Assembly (NCBI GenBank): GCA_016124315.1 | Contig: WGNW01000018.1 | Span: 1-64,000 of the forward strand | Reading direction: 5' to 3' | Length of the DNA stretch: 64,000 nt | DNA from: Alphaproteobacteria bacterium | GTDB taxonomy: Bacteria > Pseudomonadota > Alphaproteobacteria > SMXS01 | Shown: positions 11,469-22,427 of the stretch, piece after piece | Position numbering within the stretch: position 1 is the first letter of the stretch | Layout of the letters: each line of letters opens with the position of its first letter | Translations under genes and position numbers: made by a program | Notes under the pieces: generated by a model | Databases searched by the model: none | What the model was told of the DNA's origin: nothing | Seen by the model: only the letters and a program-made list of their open reading frames with translations

Positions 11469-12496
11469 CAGGCGTACACCTCGGTGAACAGCTCCCTGGG
11501 ATCGGGCTCCGCGCTCTCCTGGGCGAAATCGGCGGCGTCGGCGACCACCTTCTTGATCTCCTTGTCGATCGCCTTCAGATCGTCCTGGCTGGCCGCGCCG
11601 GCCTTCACCAGCGCCTCGCCCAGATGGTCGATGGGATCGTGCTCGGTGCGCATCTTCTGCACCTCGTCGCGGGTCCGGTACTTGGCCGGATCCGACATGG
11701 AATGGCCGCGGTAGCGATAGGTCTTCATCTCCAGGATGATCGGGCCGTTGCCCTTGCGCACCCACTCGACGGCGTCCTCGGCGGCCGAGCGGACGCTGAG
11801 CACGTCCATGCCGTCGACCTCGTAGCCCGGAATCCGGAAGCTGGCGCCGCGGCGGTGGAAATGGGTTTCCGACGACGAGCGCTCCACCGACGTGCCCATG
11901 GCGTACTGGTTGTTCTCGATGACGAACACCACGGGCAGCTGCCAGAGCTCCGCCATGTTGAAGGTCTCGTAGACCTGCCCCTGATTGGACGCGCCGTCGC
12001 CGAAGAAGGTCACCGACACGCCGCCGTCGCCCCGGTATTTGTGGGCGAAGCCGATGCCGGCACCCAGCGGAGCCGTGGCGCCGACGATGCCGTGACCACC
12101 GTAGAAGCGGTTCTGCGGGTCGAACATGTGCATGGAACCGCCCTTGCCCTTGGACACGCCGCCCGAGCGACCGGTCAGCTCCGCCATCACCGCCTTCGGA
12201 TCGCTGCCGACCGCCAGGATGTGGCCATGGTCGCGGTAGGCGGTGATCAGGCTGTCGGTCTCCTTCATGGCCGACTTGACGCCGACCACCACGGCCTCCT
12301 GGCCGATGTAGAGATGGCAGAAGCCGCCGATCAGGCCCATGCCGTACATCTGACCGGCCCGCTCCTCGAAGCGGCGGATGAGCAGCATGTCACGGTAGAA
12401 GCGGACGAGTTCGTCGGGAGAGGCCTGGTAGGGCGGCGGCGCCGAGCTCCTCGCGCCATGGTTCTCCCGGTCGGATGATTCCTTGCTTTTCGCCAT
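11468..12496 (-). CDS. pdhA: Pyruvate dehydrogenase E1 alpha subunit
   Basis: 342 aa. The thiamine diphosphate site is visible as [20 protein letters not shown] and [18 protein letters not shown]. The phosphorylation-loop-like region [18 protein letters not shown] and the N-terminal [19 protein letters not shown] are also family marks. It forms the alpha2beta2 E1 with PdhB and catalyses the first, committed step of acetyl-CoA formation. The start [13 protein letters not shown] was chosen because upstream in-frame codons do not match the family. It heads the pdhA-pdhB-pdhC unit. The 204 bp upstream, to ftsB, contains no gene and a possible promoter. Confidence 0.96.
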   Translation of the reverse strand: MAKSKESSDRENHGARSSAPPPYQASPDELVRFYRDMLLIRRFEERAGQMYGMGLIGGFCHLYIGQEAVVVGVKSAMKETDSLITAYRDHGHILAVGSDPKAVMAELTGRSGGVSKGKGGSMHMFDPQNRFYGGHGIVGATAPLGAGIGFAHKYRGDGGVSVTFFGDGASNQGQVYETFNMAELWQLPVVFVIENNQYAMGTSVERSSSETHFHRRGASFRIPGYEVDGMDVLSVRSAAEDAVEWVRKGNGPIILEMKTYRYRGHSMSDPAKYRTRDEVQKMRTEHDPIDHLGEALVKAGAASQDDLKAIDKEIKKVVADAADFAQESAEPDPRELFTEVYA

Positions 12497-12561
12497 GCAT
12501 GCCCCTTCCGCGACCGCTTCGGCGCCCCGCGACAATTCCGGAGTCCCCGCTTGAGATGGCC

Positions 12562-12592
12562 ATATTACCCCCGCTTTCCCCGCGAAAATCAA
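12562..12592 (-). promoter_or_regulatory. Possible pdhA promoter
   Basis: On the minus strand a TTGATT hexamer (12592-12587) and a TAATAT hexamer (12567-12562) lie 19 nt apart, about 65 nt before the pdhA start. The spacing is longer than ideal, so this is only a candidate. Confidence 0.28.
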
Positions 12593-12700
12593 TCGCGGAT
12601 CGGAGACAGCAGGGAGTTCGCCAGTTTGTTGTCGTGGCCATGCCGGATCGGCACGGAAGTTACCGCGCGGGCCTTATCCGGGAAAGAAAATGAGCGCCGC

Positions 12701-13021
12701 TCAGTTCTTCGGATCGAGGATGACGAGATCGTTCGGATCGGCGTAGCCGAGATCGTAGCGGGAGAGCTCGTCCAGCAGGTCCGGATCGACGCCTTCGGGC
12801 GAGAGCAGGTGAACCCGGTGCTCCAGCGCCGTCCGCTCGGCGTGCACGGTGGCCGCCTCGGCCTCGAGCGTTTCGATCTGCCGATCCAGCCGCAGATAGG
12901 AGAGCAGGCCCAGCTCGCCCTGCACGGCGTGGTAGCAGAAATACGCGATGAGACAGAGCATGACCCCGGGCAGGATCGCGTCGAGCATGGTCCGTCTGAT
13001 GGCTCCCTGGCGCATGGTCAT
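12701..13021 (-). CDS. ftsB: FtsB/DivIC-like septum formation initiator
   Basis: 106 aa single-pass membrane protein. The hydrophobic segment is near residues 12-30 (MLDAILPGVMLCLIAYFCYH). It is followed by a coiled-coil stretch with LDRQIETLEAEAATVHAERT and a C-terminal part RVHLLSPEGVDPDLLDELSR typical of this family. The protein acts in the cell division complex with FtsL and FtsQ. Its place between eno and pdhA is the standard one in alphaproteobacteria. The start is uncertain by a few residues, since MTMRQ and MLDAIL are both possible. Confidence 0.88.
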   Translation of the reverse strand: MTMRQGAIRRTMLDAILPGVMLCLIAYFCYHAVQGELGLLSYLRLDRQIETLEAEAATVHAERTALEHRVHLLSPEGVDPDLLDELSRYDLGYADPNDLVILDPKN

Positions 13022-13112
13022 AGCGAATCACAGGCGAGTCTGCCGGTCAAGCGCAAACGTCCGAGGATTCAGCGGCTTGTGCGGAAAAGTGAAAACGGGG
13101 TCGCAGCCCGCT

Positions 13113-16053
<2,941 letters not shown>

Positions 16054-16096
16054 TAACCGGGGGTGTACATGAGCGGTTGAAGGGAACGGGTTTGGG

Positions 16097-16474
16097 TTAC
16101 TCCGAGAACGGCACGGACGGTGCCGCCGGCTGCTCCGGCTTGGCGGGTGCGGCCGCTTCAGGCTTCGATGGCGACGAGGGCTGCGACGACGACGGCGGCT
16201 GGGCCTCGGTTTTGACCTTGTCCATGACCGAGCCGGTGTCCGTGGTCGCGTTGCCGGCGAGCACCGCGAGGATGAGGCTGGTGGCCATGAACGCGGCGGC
16301 GAGGATGGCCGTCAGCCGCGTGAGGAAATTGGCCGCGCCCCGGACGGACATCAGCCCGCCCATGTTGCCGCCACCGGTCAGGCTGGCAGCGCCGCCTTCG
16401 GACTTCTGCATCAGGATGACGATGACGAGGGCGATCGCGATCACCAGCTCGATAACGAGAAAGACTTCTTGCAT
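16097..16474 (-). CDS. secG: Preprotein translocase subunit SecG
   Basis: 125 aa. The start [20 protein letters not shown] is the first membrane segment, followed by the family signature [20 protein letters not shown], a second segment [20 protein letters not shown] (about residues 52-72), and a Pro/Ala/Glu-rich C-terminal tail. It is part of the SecYEG channel in the inner membrane. In many alphaproteobacteria secG directly follows tpiA; here about 5 kb of other genes separate them. Confidence 0.94.
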   Translation of the reverse strand: MQEVFLVIELVIAIALVIVILMQKSEGGAASLTGGGNMGGLMSVRGAANFLTRLTAILAAAFMATSLILAVLAGNATTDTGSVMDKVKTEAQPPSSSQPSSPSKPEAAAPAKPEQPAAPSVPFSE

Positions 16475-16537
16475 GGCACCTGCTTGGGTCGGCGTTGGGG
16501 GGGCTTTTACACCAAGAGGCCAGACGGTGCCATACCG

Positions 16538-18541
16538 TTATTCGGGCTTGCCGGCCGGCGGCGCGGCGACAGGGACCTGCCCAAGCCCGAGATGTTCCTG
16601 GAGGAAGTCGTCCATGGCCTTGAAGAAGGCGATCCGGTTCGATTCGTGGGTCAGGTAGTGGTCGCCGTCCTTGAGCTTGACCTCGACCACGGCCTTTCCC
16701 GCGTGCTTGAGGGCACTGATCATGGAGGTGCTCTGGTCGGGGTCGACCACCCGGTCGTCGGTGCCGTAGGCGACCAGAATCGGCGCCTTGACGTCGTCGA
16801 CATGGTATCGCGGCGACACCGCCTTGTTGTCGTCCTGGGCGAAGTAGTCCCGCGAGAACATGTAATTGTCGTAGAAGCGGTCGCTGCTGATCATCGCCCC
16901 GATGTCCGAGACGCCGTTGAGCGACACGGCACAGGCGTAGAGGTCCGGCGTGCTCGCGGCGCCCTCCAGCGCGGCGTAACCCCCGTAGCTGGCGCCAACG
17001 ATGCAGATCCGGGCGGGGTCGGCGACACCCTGGGAGACCGCCCAGTTGACGCCGTCGGTGATGTCGTCCTGCATCGCCCGGCCCCATTCGTGGCTGCCGG
17101 CGTCGTGCAGCTGGGTGCCGTATCCGGTGGAACCCCGGAAGTTCATCTGCAGCACCGCCCAGCCGCGGCTGACGAAATACTGCACCCAGTAGTCATAGCG
17201 CAGGAAATCCCGGCTGCCGGGTCCGCCATGGGGATTCACGATCAGCGGCAGGTTGTGGGGGTCGGCCTTCCAGGGCAGCGTCAGGTAGCCGTCGATCTCC
17301 AGGCCGTCCCGCGCCTTGTAGGTGATCGGCCGTGTCTCCGACAGGGTCAGGCCAGCGAGTTCCGGATAGGCGCTGCCCAAGCTCGCATAGACGTTCTTGG
17401 TCATGTCGAAATAGTGGTACGTCGGCGGCGAGCTCGGCGATTCCGTGCGCGATATCAGCTTGGTGCGCGCGCTGTTCCGGCTCACCACCCAGCTTTGCTT
17501 GCCCGGATAGATGCGCCCCAGCGCCTCGTAGTCCTCCTTGTCCGCGTCGTCGAAATAGACCGCCACCGGCGCGTCGGCGATGTAGTGGACGCCGACCGCC
17601 CGATCGGTGCCCGGCGCGTACTCGACGCTGCCGACATCGTATTTCGGGTTCGAGAACAGCGTGCCGACGACCTTCGAGGACGTCACGTCGAACTTGTAGA
17701 TGGCGAGCCGCCCCTGCTCGTTGATGTCGCGGATCAGGATGATCCCGGGTTCCTCCGTGAAGCCGACCACATCGAAAGCATCGCCGTCGATGTCCCGCGG
17801 GTCGAACGTCGCTTCGGTGGAGAAATCGTCGTCGGCGGACTTCCGGAAGATCAGCCGGGCCTCGAACTTGAGATATCCCGACGACTGGCGCCGCAAGCCG
17901 TAGCCCAGGCGGATGACGCCCGCGGCATCCTGCAGCCATTGCTGGATGCCGCCGCGTTCGCGTAGGACGCGGGTTCCGGTGCCGCCGCCGTCGAGGGGAA
18001 AACTGAAAACACCCGGCAGGCCCGGCGTGTCCTCGTCCAGGGCGAGCAGCACCTTTCCGTCGCTCACGGGCAGCCTGCTGACGATCTCGTCCTGGAACTG
18101 GGCGACGTTCTTGGCAGGGTCGCGCGGGCTCGGCGGGCGGTAGTGCACCAGGCTGTCCAGCTTGCCCGACGTGATGTCGAACACGGCCAGACGCGTCTCC
18201 GTCGTCTCCACGCCGTAGCGGCGATAGGGGAAGGCAAAGCTAGCCAGGATGTGCGTATCGTCAGCCCAGTCGATGCGACGTGGCTGGTAGTCGCCATAAT
18301 TGACCATCTTGATGTCGTGCGATCCGTCGGTCGCGAACGACGCGAGCGCCGGCACGCCATGCACGGAAACGATGGTCGCGTAGTGGGCGCCATCCGGCGA
18401 CAGTTCGATATCCGTCGTGTCGCTCGGCCCGCCGATCTTGGGGATGCTGGCGAAATCCTCGACGGGCAGGAGGTCCGCCGCGCGTGCGCCCACCGGCAGC
18501 AGGAGCGCCAGCAACACGGCAAAGCTGCATGTCTTCCACAT
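16538..18541 (-). CDS. Secreted S9-family (prolyl oligopeptidase-like) serine peptidase
   Basis: 667 aa. A signal peptide ends around residue 21 (LLLPVGARA). A long N-terminal half forms a beta-propeller-like region, and the C-terminal alpha/beta hydrolase (about 410-650) has the nucleophile Ser in IVGASYGGYAALEGA, the Asp in AYGTDDRVVDPDQS and the His in DGDHYLTHESNR. HGGPGSRDF is the oxyanion-region motif. This layout fits S9C acyl-aminoacyl-peptidase-like or dipeptidyl-peptidase-like enzymes that act on peptides outside the cytoplasm. It lies 4 nt downstream of a paralogue of equal length. Both sit in DNA inserted between secG and tpiA. Confidence 0.9.
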   Translation of the reverse strand: MWKTCSFAVLLALLLPVGARAADLLPVEDFASIPKIGGPSDTTDIELSPDGAHYATIVSVHGVPALASFATDGSHDIKMVNYGDYQPRRIDWADDTHILASFAFPYRRYGVETTETRLAVFDITSGKLDSLVHYRPPSPRDPAKNVAQFQDEIVSRLPVSDGKVLLALDEDTPGLPGVFSFPLDGGGTGTRVLRERGGIQQWLQDAAGVIRLGYGLRRQSSGYLKFEARLIFRKSADDDFSTEATFDPRDIDGDAFDVVGFTEEPGIILIRDINEQGRLAIYKFDVTSSKVVGTLFSNPKYDVGSVEYAPGTDRAVGVHYIADAPVAVYFDDADKEDYEALGRIYPGKQSWVVSRNSARTKLISRTESPSSPPTYHYFDMTKNVYASLGSAYPELAGLTLSETRPITYKARDGLEIDGYLTLPWKADPHNLPLIVNPHGGPGSRDFLRYDYWVQYFVSRGWAVLQMNFRGSTGYGTQLHDAGSHEWGRAMQDDITDGVNWAVSQGVADPARICIVGASYGGYAALEGAASTPDLYACAVSLNGVSDIGAMISSDRFYDNYMFSRDYFAQDDNKAVSPRYHVDDVKAPILVAYGTDDRVVDPDQSTSMISALKHAGKAVVEVKLKDGDHYLTHESNRIAFFKAMDDFLQEHLGLGQVPVAAPPAGKPE

Positions 18542-18545
18542 CGGA

Positions 18546-20549
18546 TTACTGCCCCTGTCCGGCGATCACGGCGGGGTCGGGCACCGCGCCAAGCCCCAGA
18601 TTCCCCACCAGGAACTTGTCCATGGCCTGGAAGAACGCCAGCCGGTTGCGCTCCAGCGTGAGGTAGTGGTCGCCGTCGTCCAGCTTGACCTCGACGACCT
18701 CCTTGCCGGCCCGCCGCAGCGCGGCGACCATGCTCCGGCTCTGGTCGTTGTCGACGACACGGTCCTTGGTGCCGTAGGCGACGAGTACGGGGGCGGCCAC
18801 CGCCTCGGCGTGATTGACGGGCGAGACCGCCGACGGGTCTTCCTGGGAGAGGTAGTCCTTGATCAGCAGGTAGCTGGTATAGAAGCGTGCGTCCGACACC
18901 ATCGCCTGCAGGTCCGCGACGCCGTTCAGCGAGACCGCGCACTTGTAGAGGCCGGGCGTGCTGGTGGCGCCCTGCAGCGCCGCATAGCCGCCATAGCTCG
19001 CCCCGACGATGCAGATCCGGGCCGGATCGGCCACGTGCTCGGCGACGGCCCAGGCCACGCCGTCGCTGATGTCGTCCTGCATGGCCCGACCCCACTGGTG
19101 CTCGCCGGCCTTCTCGAACGCGCGGCCATAGCCGTCGGAGCCGCGGAAGTTGGGCTGCAGCACCGCCCAGCCCCGGCTCGCGAAATACTGGACCCAGTAG
19201 TCGTAGCGCATGTAGTCGCGGGACGCCGGGCCGCCGTGGGGGAAGACGATCAGCGGCAGCGCCCCCGGCGGCGCGCCCTTGGGCACGGTCAGGAACCCGT
19301 CGATCTGGAGACCGTCGCGTGCGGCGTAGCTGACGGGCCTGGTCTCCGAGAGCGTGCGGCCCGCCAGTTCCGGGTAGGCGCTGCCGAGCGGCGAGTAGAT
19401 GTTCTTCGAGATGTCGAAATAGTAGTAGGCGGGCGGCGACGACGCGCTGCCCACCTTGACCACGCCCTTGGCGCCGGACGCGTCCCGGCTGATGATCCGG
19501 GCGCGGAGCCCGGGATGAAGCCGGGTGACGGTCGCCTCGTCCGCCTTTTCGCCCTCGTCGAAATAGACGGTGTGCGGCTCCTCGGCCACATAGGAGACGC
19601 CCAGCAACCTGTCGGTGCCCGGCACGAACGAAACCCCGCCGGCGTCGTATTTCGGATCGGAGAAGACGGTGTCGACCACCTTCGACGTTGCCGTGTCGAA
19701 TCTGTAGATCGCCATCCTGCCCTGCTCGTTGAGATCGCGGATCAGGATGACCTTGGGATCGGGCGTGAAGCCCTCGACGGCGAACGCCGCGCCCTCCAGG
19801 TCCCGGGGATCGAACCGGGTCAGCGTGGTGAAGTCCTCGTCGCCGGACGTGCGGAAGATCAGCCGCACGTCGTGCAGCAGGCGCTCGTCCTGGTTCGACT
19901 GGTAGCCGACGCCGAGCCGGACGATGCCCTTGGCGTCGGCGAACCAGCCGACGATGCCCTGGCGGTATTTCAGGTAGCGGTGGCCGGTGGAGCCGCCGTC
20001 GAGGGTGAAGCTGTAGACGCTGTCCGAACCGGGCTCCTCCCGGTCCAGTTCTACCAGCACCTCGTTGCCGTCGACGGGCAGCCGGCTCACCACGCTGTCC
20101 TGGATCTGGGAGACGTGGGTCGGCGCGTCGAGCTCGTGGGCATCCTCGTAGCCCACGAGGTTGGCGAGCTTGCCCGTCTCGATGTCGAAGACGCCGAGGC
20201 GGGTCTCCGACGTGGCCACCCCCTGGCGCTTGGTGGCGAAGGCGAAGTGCACCAGCAGGTGGGTGTCGTTCGCCCATTCGAACTCGAGCGGCTGATAGTC
20301 GCCATAGCCGACCAGCTTGACGTCCTTGGAGCCGTCGGTCGGCACCGAGGCCAGCACCGGCTGGCCTTTCATGGCGATGATGGCCGCGAAGTGGGCGCCG
20401 TCCGGCGACAGGGCGACGCCGGTCCACTCGCTGGGGCCGCCGATGGCCGGCAGCCGGGCGAAATATTCGACGGGCAGCGGATCGAACGCCGCTGCGGGCG
20501 TCGTCGTCAGGGCAACAAGACTAAAAAAGCAGGCGGCGCGCGCGACCAT
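18546..20549 (-). CDS. Secreted S9-family (prolyl oligopeptidase-like) serine peptidase, paralogue
   Basis: 667 aa, the same length and layout as the next gene downstream and clearly a tandem duplicate of it. The signal peptide MVARAACFFSLVALTTTPAA is followed by FDPLPVEYFARLPAIGGPSE. The catalytic Ser lies in IVGASYGGYAALQGA, the Asp in AYGTKDRVVDNDQS and the His in DGDHYLTLERNR. The start was placed at the signal peptide; a longer frame upstream would read through the duplicated tpiA tail. The two copies are well diverged over the propeller half and closest around the catalytic motifs, so the duplication is not recent. Substrates are unknown. Confidence 0.9.
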   Translation of the reverse strand: MVARAACFFSLVALTTTPAAAFDPLPVEYFARLPAIGGPSEWTGVALSPDGAHFAAIIAMKGQPVLASVPTDGSKDVKLVGYGDYQPLEFEWANDTHLLVHFAFATKRQGVATSETRLGVFDIETGKLANLVGYEDAHELDAPTHVSQIQDSVVSRLPVDGNEVLVELDREEPGSDSVYSFTLDGGSTGHRYLKYRQGIVGWFADAKGIVRLGVGYQSNQDERLLHDVRLIFRTSGDEDFTTLTRFDPRDLEGAAFAVEGFTPDPKVILIRDLNEQGRMAIYRFDTATSKVVDTVFSDPKYDAGGVSFVPGTDRLLGVSYVAEEPHTVYFDEGEKADEATVTRLHPGLRARIISRDASGAKGVVKVGSASSPPAYYYFDISKNIYSPLGSAYPELAGRTLSETRPVSYAARDGLQIDGFLTVPKGAPPGALPLIVFPHGGPASRDYMRYDYWVQYFASRGWAVLQPNFRGSDGYGRAFEKAGEHQWGRAMQDDISDGVAWAVAEHVADPARICIVGASYGGYAALQGATSTPGLYKCAVSLNGVADLQAMVSDARFYTSYLLIKDYLSQEDPSAVSPVNHAEAVAAPVLVAYGTKDRVVDNDQSRSMVAALRRAGKEVVEVKLDDGDHYLTLERNRLAFFQAMDKFLVGNLGLGAVPDPAVIAGQGQ

Positions 20550-20595
20550 CGAAATCCCCCCGGAAGGCGTCCACCCAGGGAGGTCGGCCTCGCCT

Positions 20596-20682
20596 GGAGC
20601 GGTCAGTCGTATGCCGCAATGATTCCCAGAAAATCGGCATCCTTCAAGCGCGCTCCGCCGACCAGGGCGCCGTTCACTTCGG
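20596..20682 (-). pseudogene. Duplicated 3' end of tpiA (remnant, first copy)
   Basis: This 87 nt stretch matches the true 3' end of tpiA at 21503-21589 with 79 of 87 identical positions, including 41 consecutive identical bases across the stop codon. Read on the minus strand it encodes a C-terminal tail, [19 protein letters not shown] then IIAAYD and stop, against [19 protein letters not shown] and IIAAYD in tpiA. No start or body of a second tpiA is present. It begins 16 nt downstream of the stop of the Cys-rich gene. It is either a relic of a second tpiA copy or a direct repeat left by an insertion at the 3' end of tpiA. Confidence 0.85.
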
Positions 20683-20698
20683 CAAGAGCAGCCCGCTG

Positions 20699-21277
20699 CT
20701 AGTTCTGGTTGGACGGCGCGCAGACGACGACAAAGTTGACGGTCTTGCTCTTGTCCGTCGACCAGTTGGTGCACTCCGTCGTGAACATCCTGTCGGAATA
20801 GAGCTTGGGGCCCTTGTCCGTGGCACAGGTAATGTTGGTCTTGTCCTTTCCTCCACCCTGTTCCTTAAACTCAAGGATCTGGTTGCCGCCTTGGAGGAGG
20901 CATTTCTTCTGGAAGTCGTCGCGCGACTCCGCACCCGCCGCCTTACAGGATTTATCATCCCGCGTGTACGAGTAGGAGCCGCTGCACCGCGCCTTGAAAC
21001 TCTTCGTCTGCCCCTTCTGTATGACCTGCTGGGACTTGCCGCCGCAGGAACAGTATTTCCCCTTCTTGAACTCTTCGCGCGAGGCGTCGGTGACGTTGCA
21101 GGCGCACCTGTACACGCCGCCCGAGTAAACCAGCTGGTCCCTCGCCGCCACCTGCGTCGCCGCAAGAAGCGATGCCGCGCACGCCATGGCGGCGACCGCA
21201 TTCCTTACCGACCGCCCCCTGGTGACGCGTGATGTCGGCCGATACTGCCAAGGCGGAAGCACAAATCGGTGGCTCAT
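20699..21277 (-). CDS. Cys-rich secreted protein of unknown function
   Basis: 192 aa from the chosen start MSHRFVLPPWQYR (an earlier ATG at 21331 and a later one at MACAASLL are also possible). A signal peptide is visible as NAVAAMACAASLLAATQVAA. The mature part holds ten cysteines (for example YRCACNV, GKYCSCGGK, ARCSGSYS, KKCLLQGG, TECTNW), an even number that fits disulfide bonding. The protein is rich in Lys, Ser and Thr, and I do not recognise the family. By eye the gene is less GC-rich than its neighbours. It lies between two copies of the tpiA 3' end, which suggests it was brought in. Confidence 0.7.
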   Translation of the reverse strand: MSHRFVLPPWQYRPTSRVTRGRSVRNAVAAMACAASLLAATQVAARDQLVYSGGVYRCACNVTDASREEFKKGKYCSCGGKSQQVIQKGQTKSFKARCSGSYSYTRDDKSCKAAGAESRDDFQKKCLLQGGNQILEFKEQGGGKDKTNITCATDKGPKLYSDRMFTTECTNWSTDKSKTVNFVVVCAPSNQN

Positions 21278-21502
21278 CTCGAAACTCCCCGTCCGGCCCA
21301 CAAAAAAGCAATGGCCGTCGCAATGCGCCAATACAAATTCCCGGCCAAATGCATGGTCCGGACTTTCCCATTTACATGTACTGGAGGTAGCGTGGTGCAG
21401 TCAGGCACCGCGATCAAGAGTAAATTCCTCGGCACCGCCGGTCGGATGTTCCGCGCCGAACAGACTCTCCCCCGGCCCGCCGGGCGTGATCGGCTTCGTC
21501 CC

Positions 21503-21589
21503 GGAGCGGTCAGTCGTATGCCGCAATGATTCCCAGAAAATCGACGGCCTTCAGGCTCGCTCCGCCGACTAGGGCGCCATTCACCTCGG
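21503..21589 (-). repeat. tpiA 3' end, second copy of the direct repeat
   Basis: This is the partner of the 20596-20682 repeat. It overlaps the last 26 codons and stop of the intact tpiA. The offset between copies is exactly 907 bp. The first 41 bases (21503-21543) are identical and eight differences lie in the remaining 46. Confidence 0.85.
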
Positions 21590-22268
21590 GAACCGCCATC
21601 AGTTCGGCGGCATTGGCCGGCTTGACCGATCCGCCGTAGAGCAGGCGGATGCCGGCGCCCACCTCGCCGAAGCGCTCGACCAGCGCACGGCGCATGAAGC
21701 CGTGCACCTCGGCGACGTCCTCGGGCGTCGGCGTGCGTCCCGTGCCGATTGCCCAGACGGGTTCGTAGGCCACCACCGTGTTGCCCCGCACGGCACCGTC
21801 CGGCACCGAGCCGGCGAGCTGCCCGCCGACCACGTCGAGCGCCCTGCCCGCCTCCCGCTCGGCCTCGGTCTCGCCGACGCAGATGATGGCGACGAGGCCG
21901 GCGCGCCAGGCCGCCTGCGCCTTCGCGGCAACCAGCGCATCTCCTTCGCCGTGGTCCTGCCGGCGCTCCGAATGGCCGACGATCACCGCTGCTGCGCCCC
22001 CATCGGCCAGCATCTCCGCGCTCACGTCGCCGGTATGGGCGCCGCTGGCGGCGGGATGGCAGTCCTGCGCGCCCACGGCGACGGCCGTTCCGGCCAGCGC
22101 CTGCGCCAGGGCGCCGATCAGGGTGAACGGCGGGCAGATCATGACGTCGCAGCCCGCCTTCCCGGCCCTGGCGAGGCCGGCCGCCACCTGCCGCGCCTGC
22201 TCGGCGCTGGCGATCAAGCCGTTCATTTTCCAGTTGCCTGCCACGAGCGGGCGGATCGCGTCGGTCAT
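21510..22268 (-). CDS. tpiA: Triose-phosphate isomerase
   Basis: 252 aa, the normal length. Substrate and catalytic residues are visible: GNWKMNG (Asn and Lys), VIVGHSERR (His), [15 protein letters not shown] (catalytic Glu and flexible loop), and [15 protein letters not shown] plus [14 protein letters not shown] for phosphate binding. It interconverts dihydroxyacetone phosphate and glyceraldehyde 3-phosphate. It is divergent from ppiD with a 159 bp gap. Downstream the usual neighbour secG is displaced by inserted genes. The last 80 nt are repeated 907 bp further on. Confidence 0.98.
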   Translation of the reverse strand: MTDAIRPLVAGNWKMNGLIASAEQARQVAAGLARAGKAGCDVMICPPFTLIGALAQALAGTAVAVGAQDCHPAASGAHTGDVSAEMLADGGAAAVIVGHSERRQDHGEGDALVAAKAQAAWRAGLVAIICVGETEAEREAGRALDVVGGQLAGSVPDGAVRGNTVVAYEPVWAIGTGRTPTPEDVAEVHGFMRRALVERFGEVGAGIRLLYGGSVKPANAAELMAVPEVNGALVGGASLKAVDFLGIIAAYD

Positions 22269-22342
22269 CGGATCATCCTGTCACTGCAAGGGAGTTTCCG
22301 GATACCAGACGGGAACCGGCGACGCCAGCGCCGGCTTGCCGG

Positions 22343-22371
22343 TTGCGGGGGGTAGCCCGCGTGACTATGAT
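22343..22371 (+). promoter_or_regulatory. Probable ppiD(-trpE) promoter
   Basis: TTGCGG (22343-22348) and TATGAT (22366-22371) are separated by 17 nt, about 57 nt before the ppiD start. The -10 matches the consensus at 5 of 6 positions and the -35 at 4 of 6, counting TTGACA. Confidence 0.5.
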
Positions 22372-22427
22372 GCGCGCCCATTCCGCCCCGGGAACCCGGG
22401 ATCCGCAGGCCCTGGAGACGAGAATCG

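Noticed and set aside
9270-11714. An 814-codon plus-strand frame across pdhC and pdhB
   Set aside because: It is antisense to intact E2 and E1-beta domains and shows no family motif.
18064-20427. A 787-codon open frame overlapping both S9 peptidases on the same strand
   Set aside because: It is a shifted reading of the real peptidase genes with Arg/Gly/Pro-rich nonsense; the real frames carry signal peptides and catalytic triads.
16538-20549. The two S9 peptidases as one gene broken by a frameshift
   Set aside because: Both are full length with their own signal peptide and complete Ser-Asp-His set, and they align to each other end to end.
20596-20682. The tpiA-like tail as part of a working second tpiA
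   Set aside because: Only the last codons are present; no body of the gene lies upstream, where another gene ends 16 nt before.
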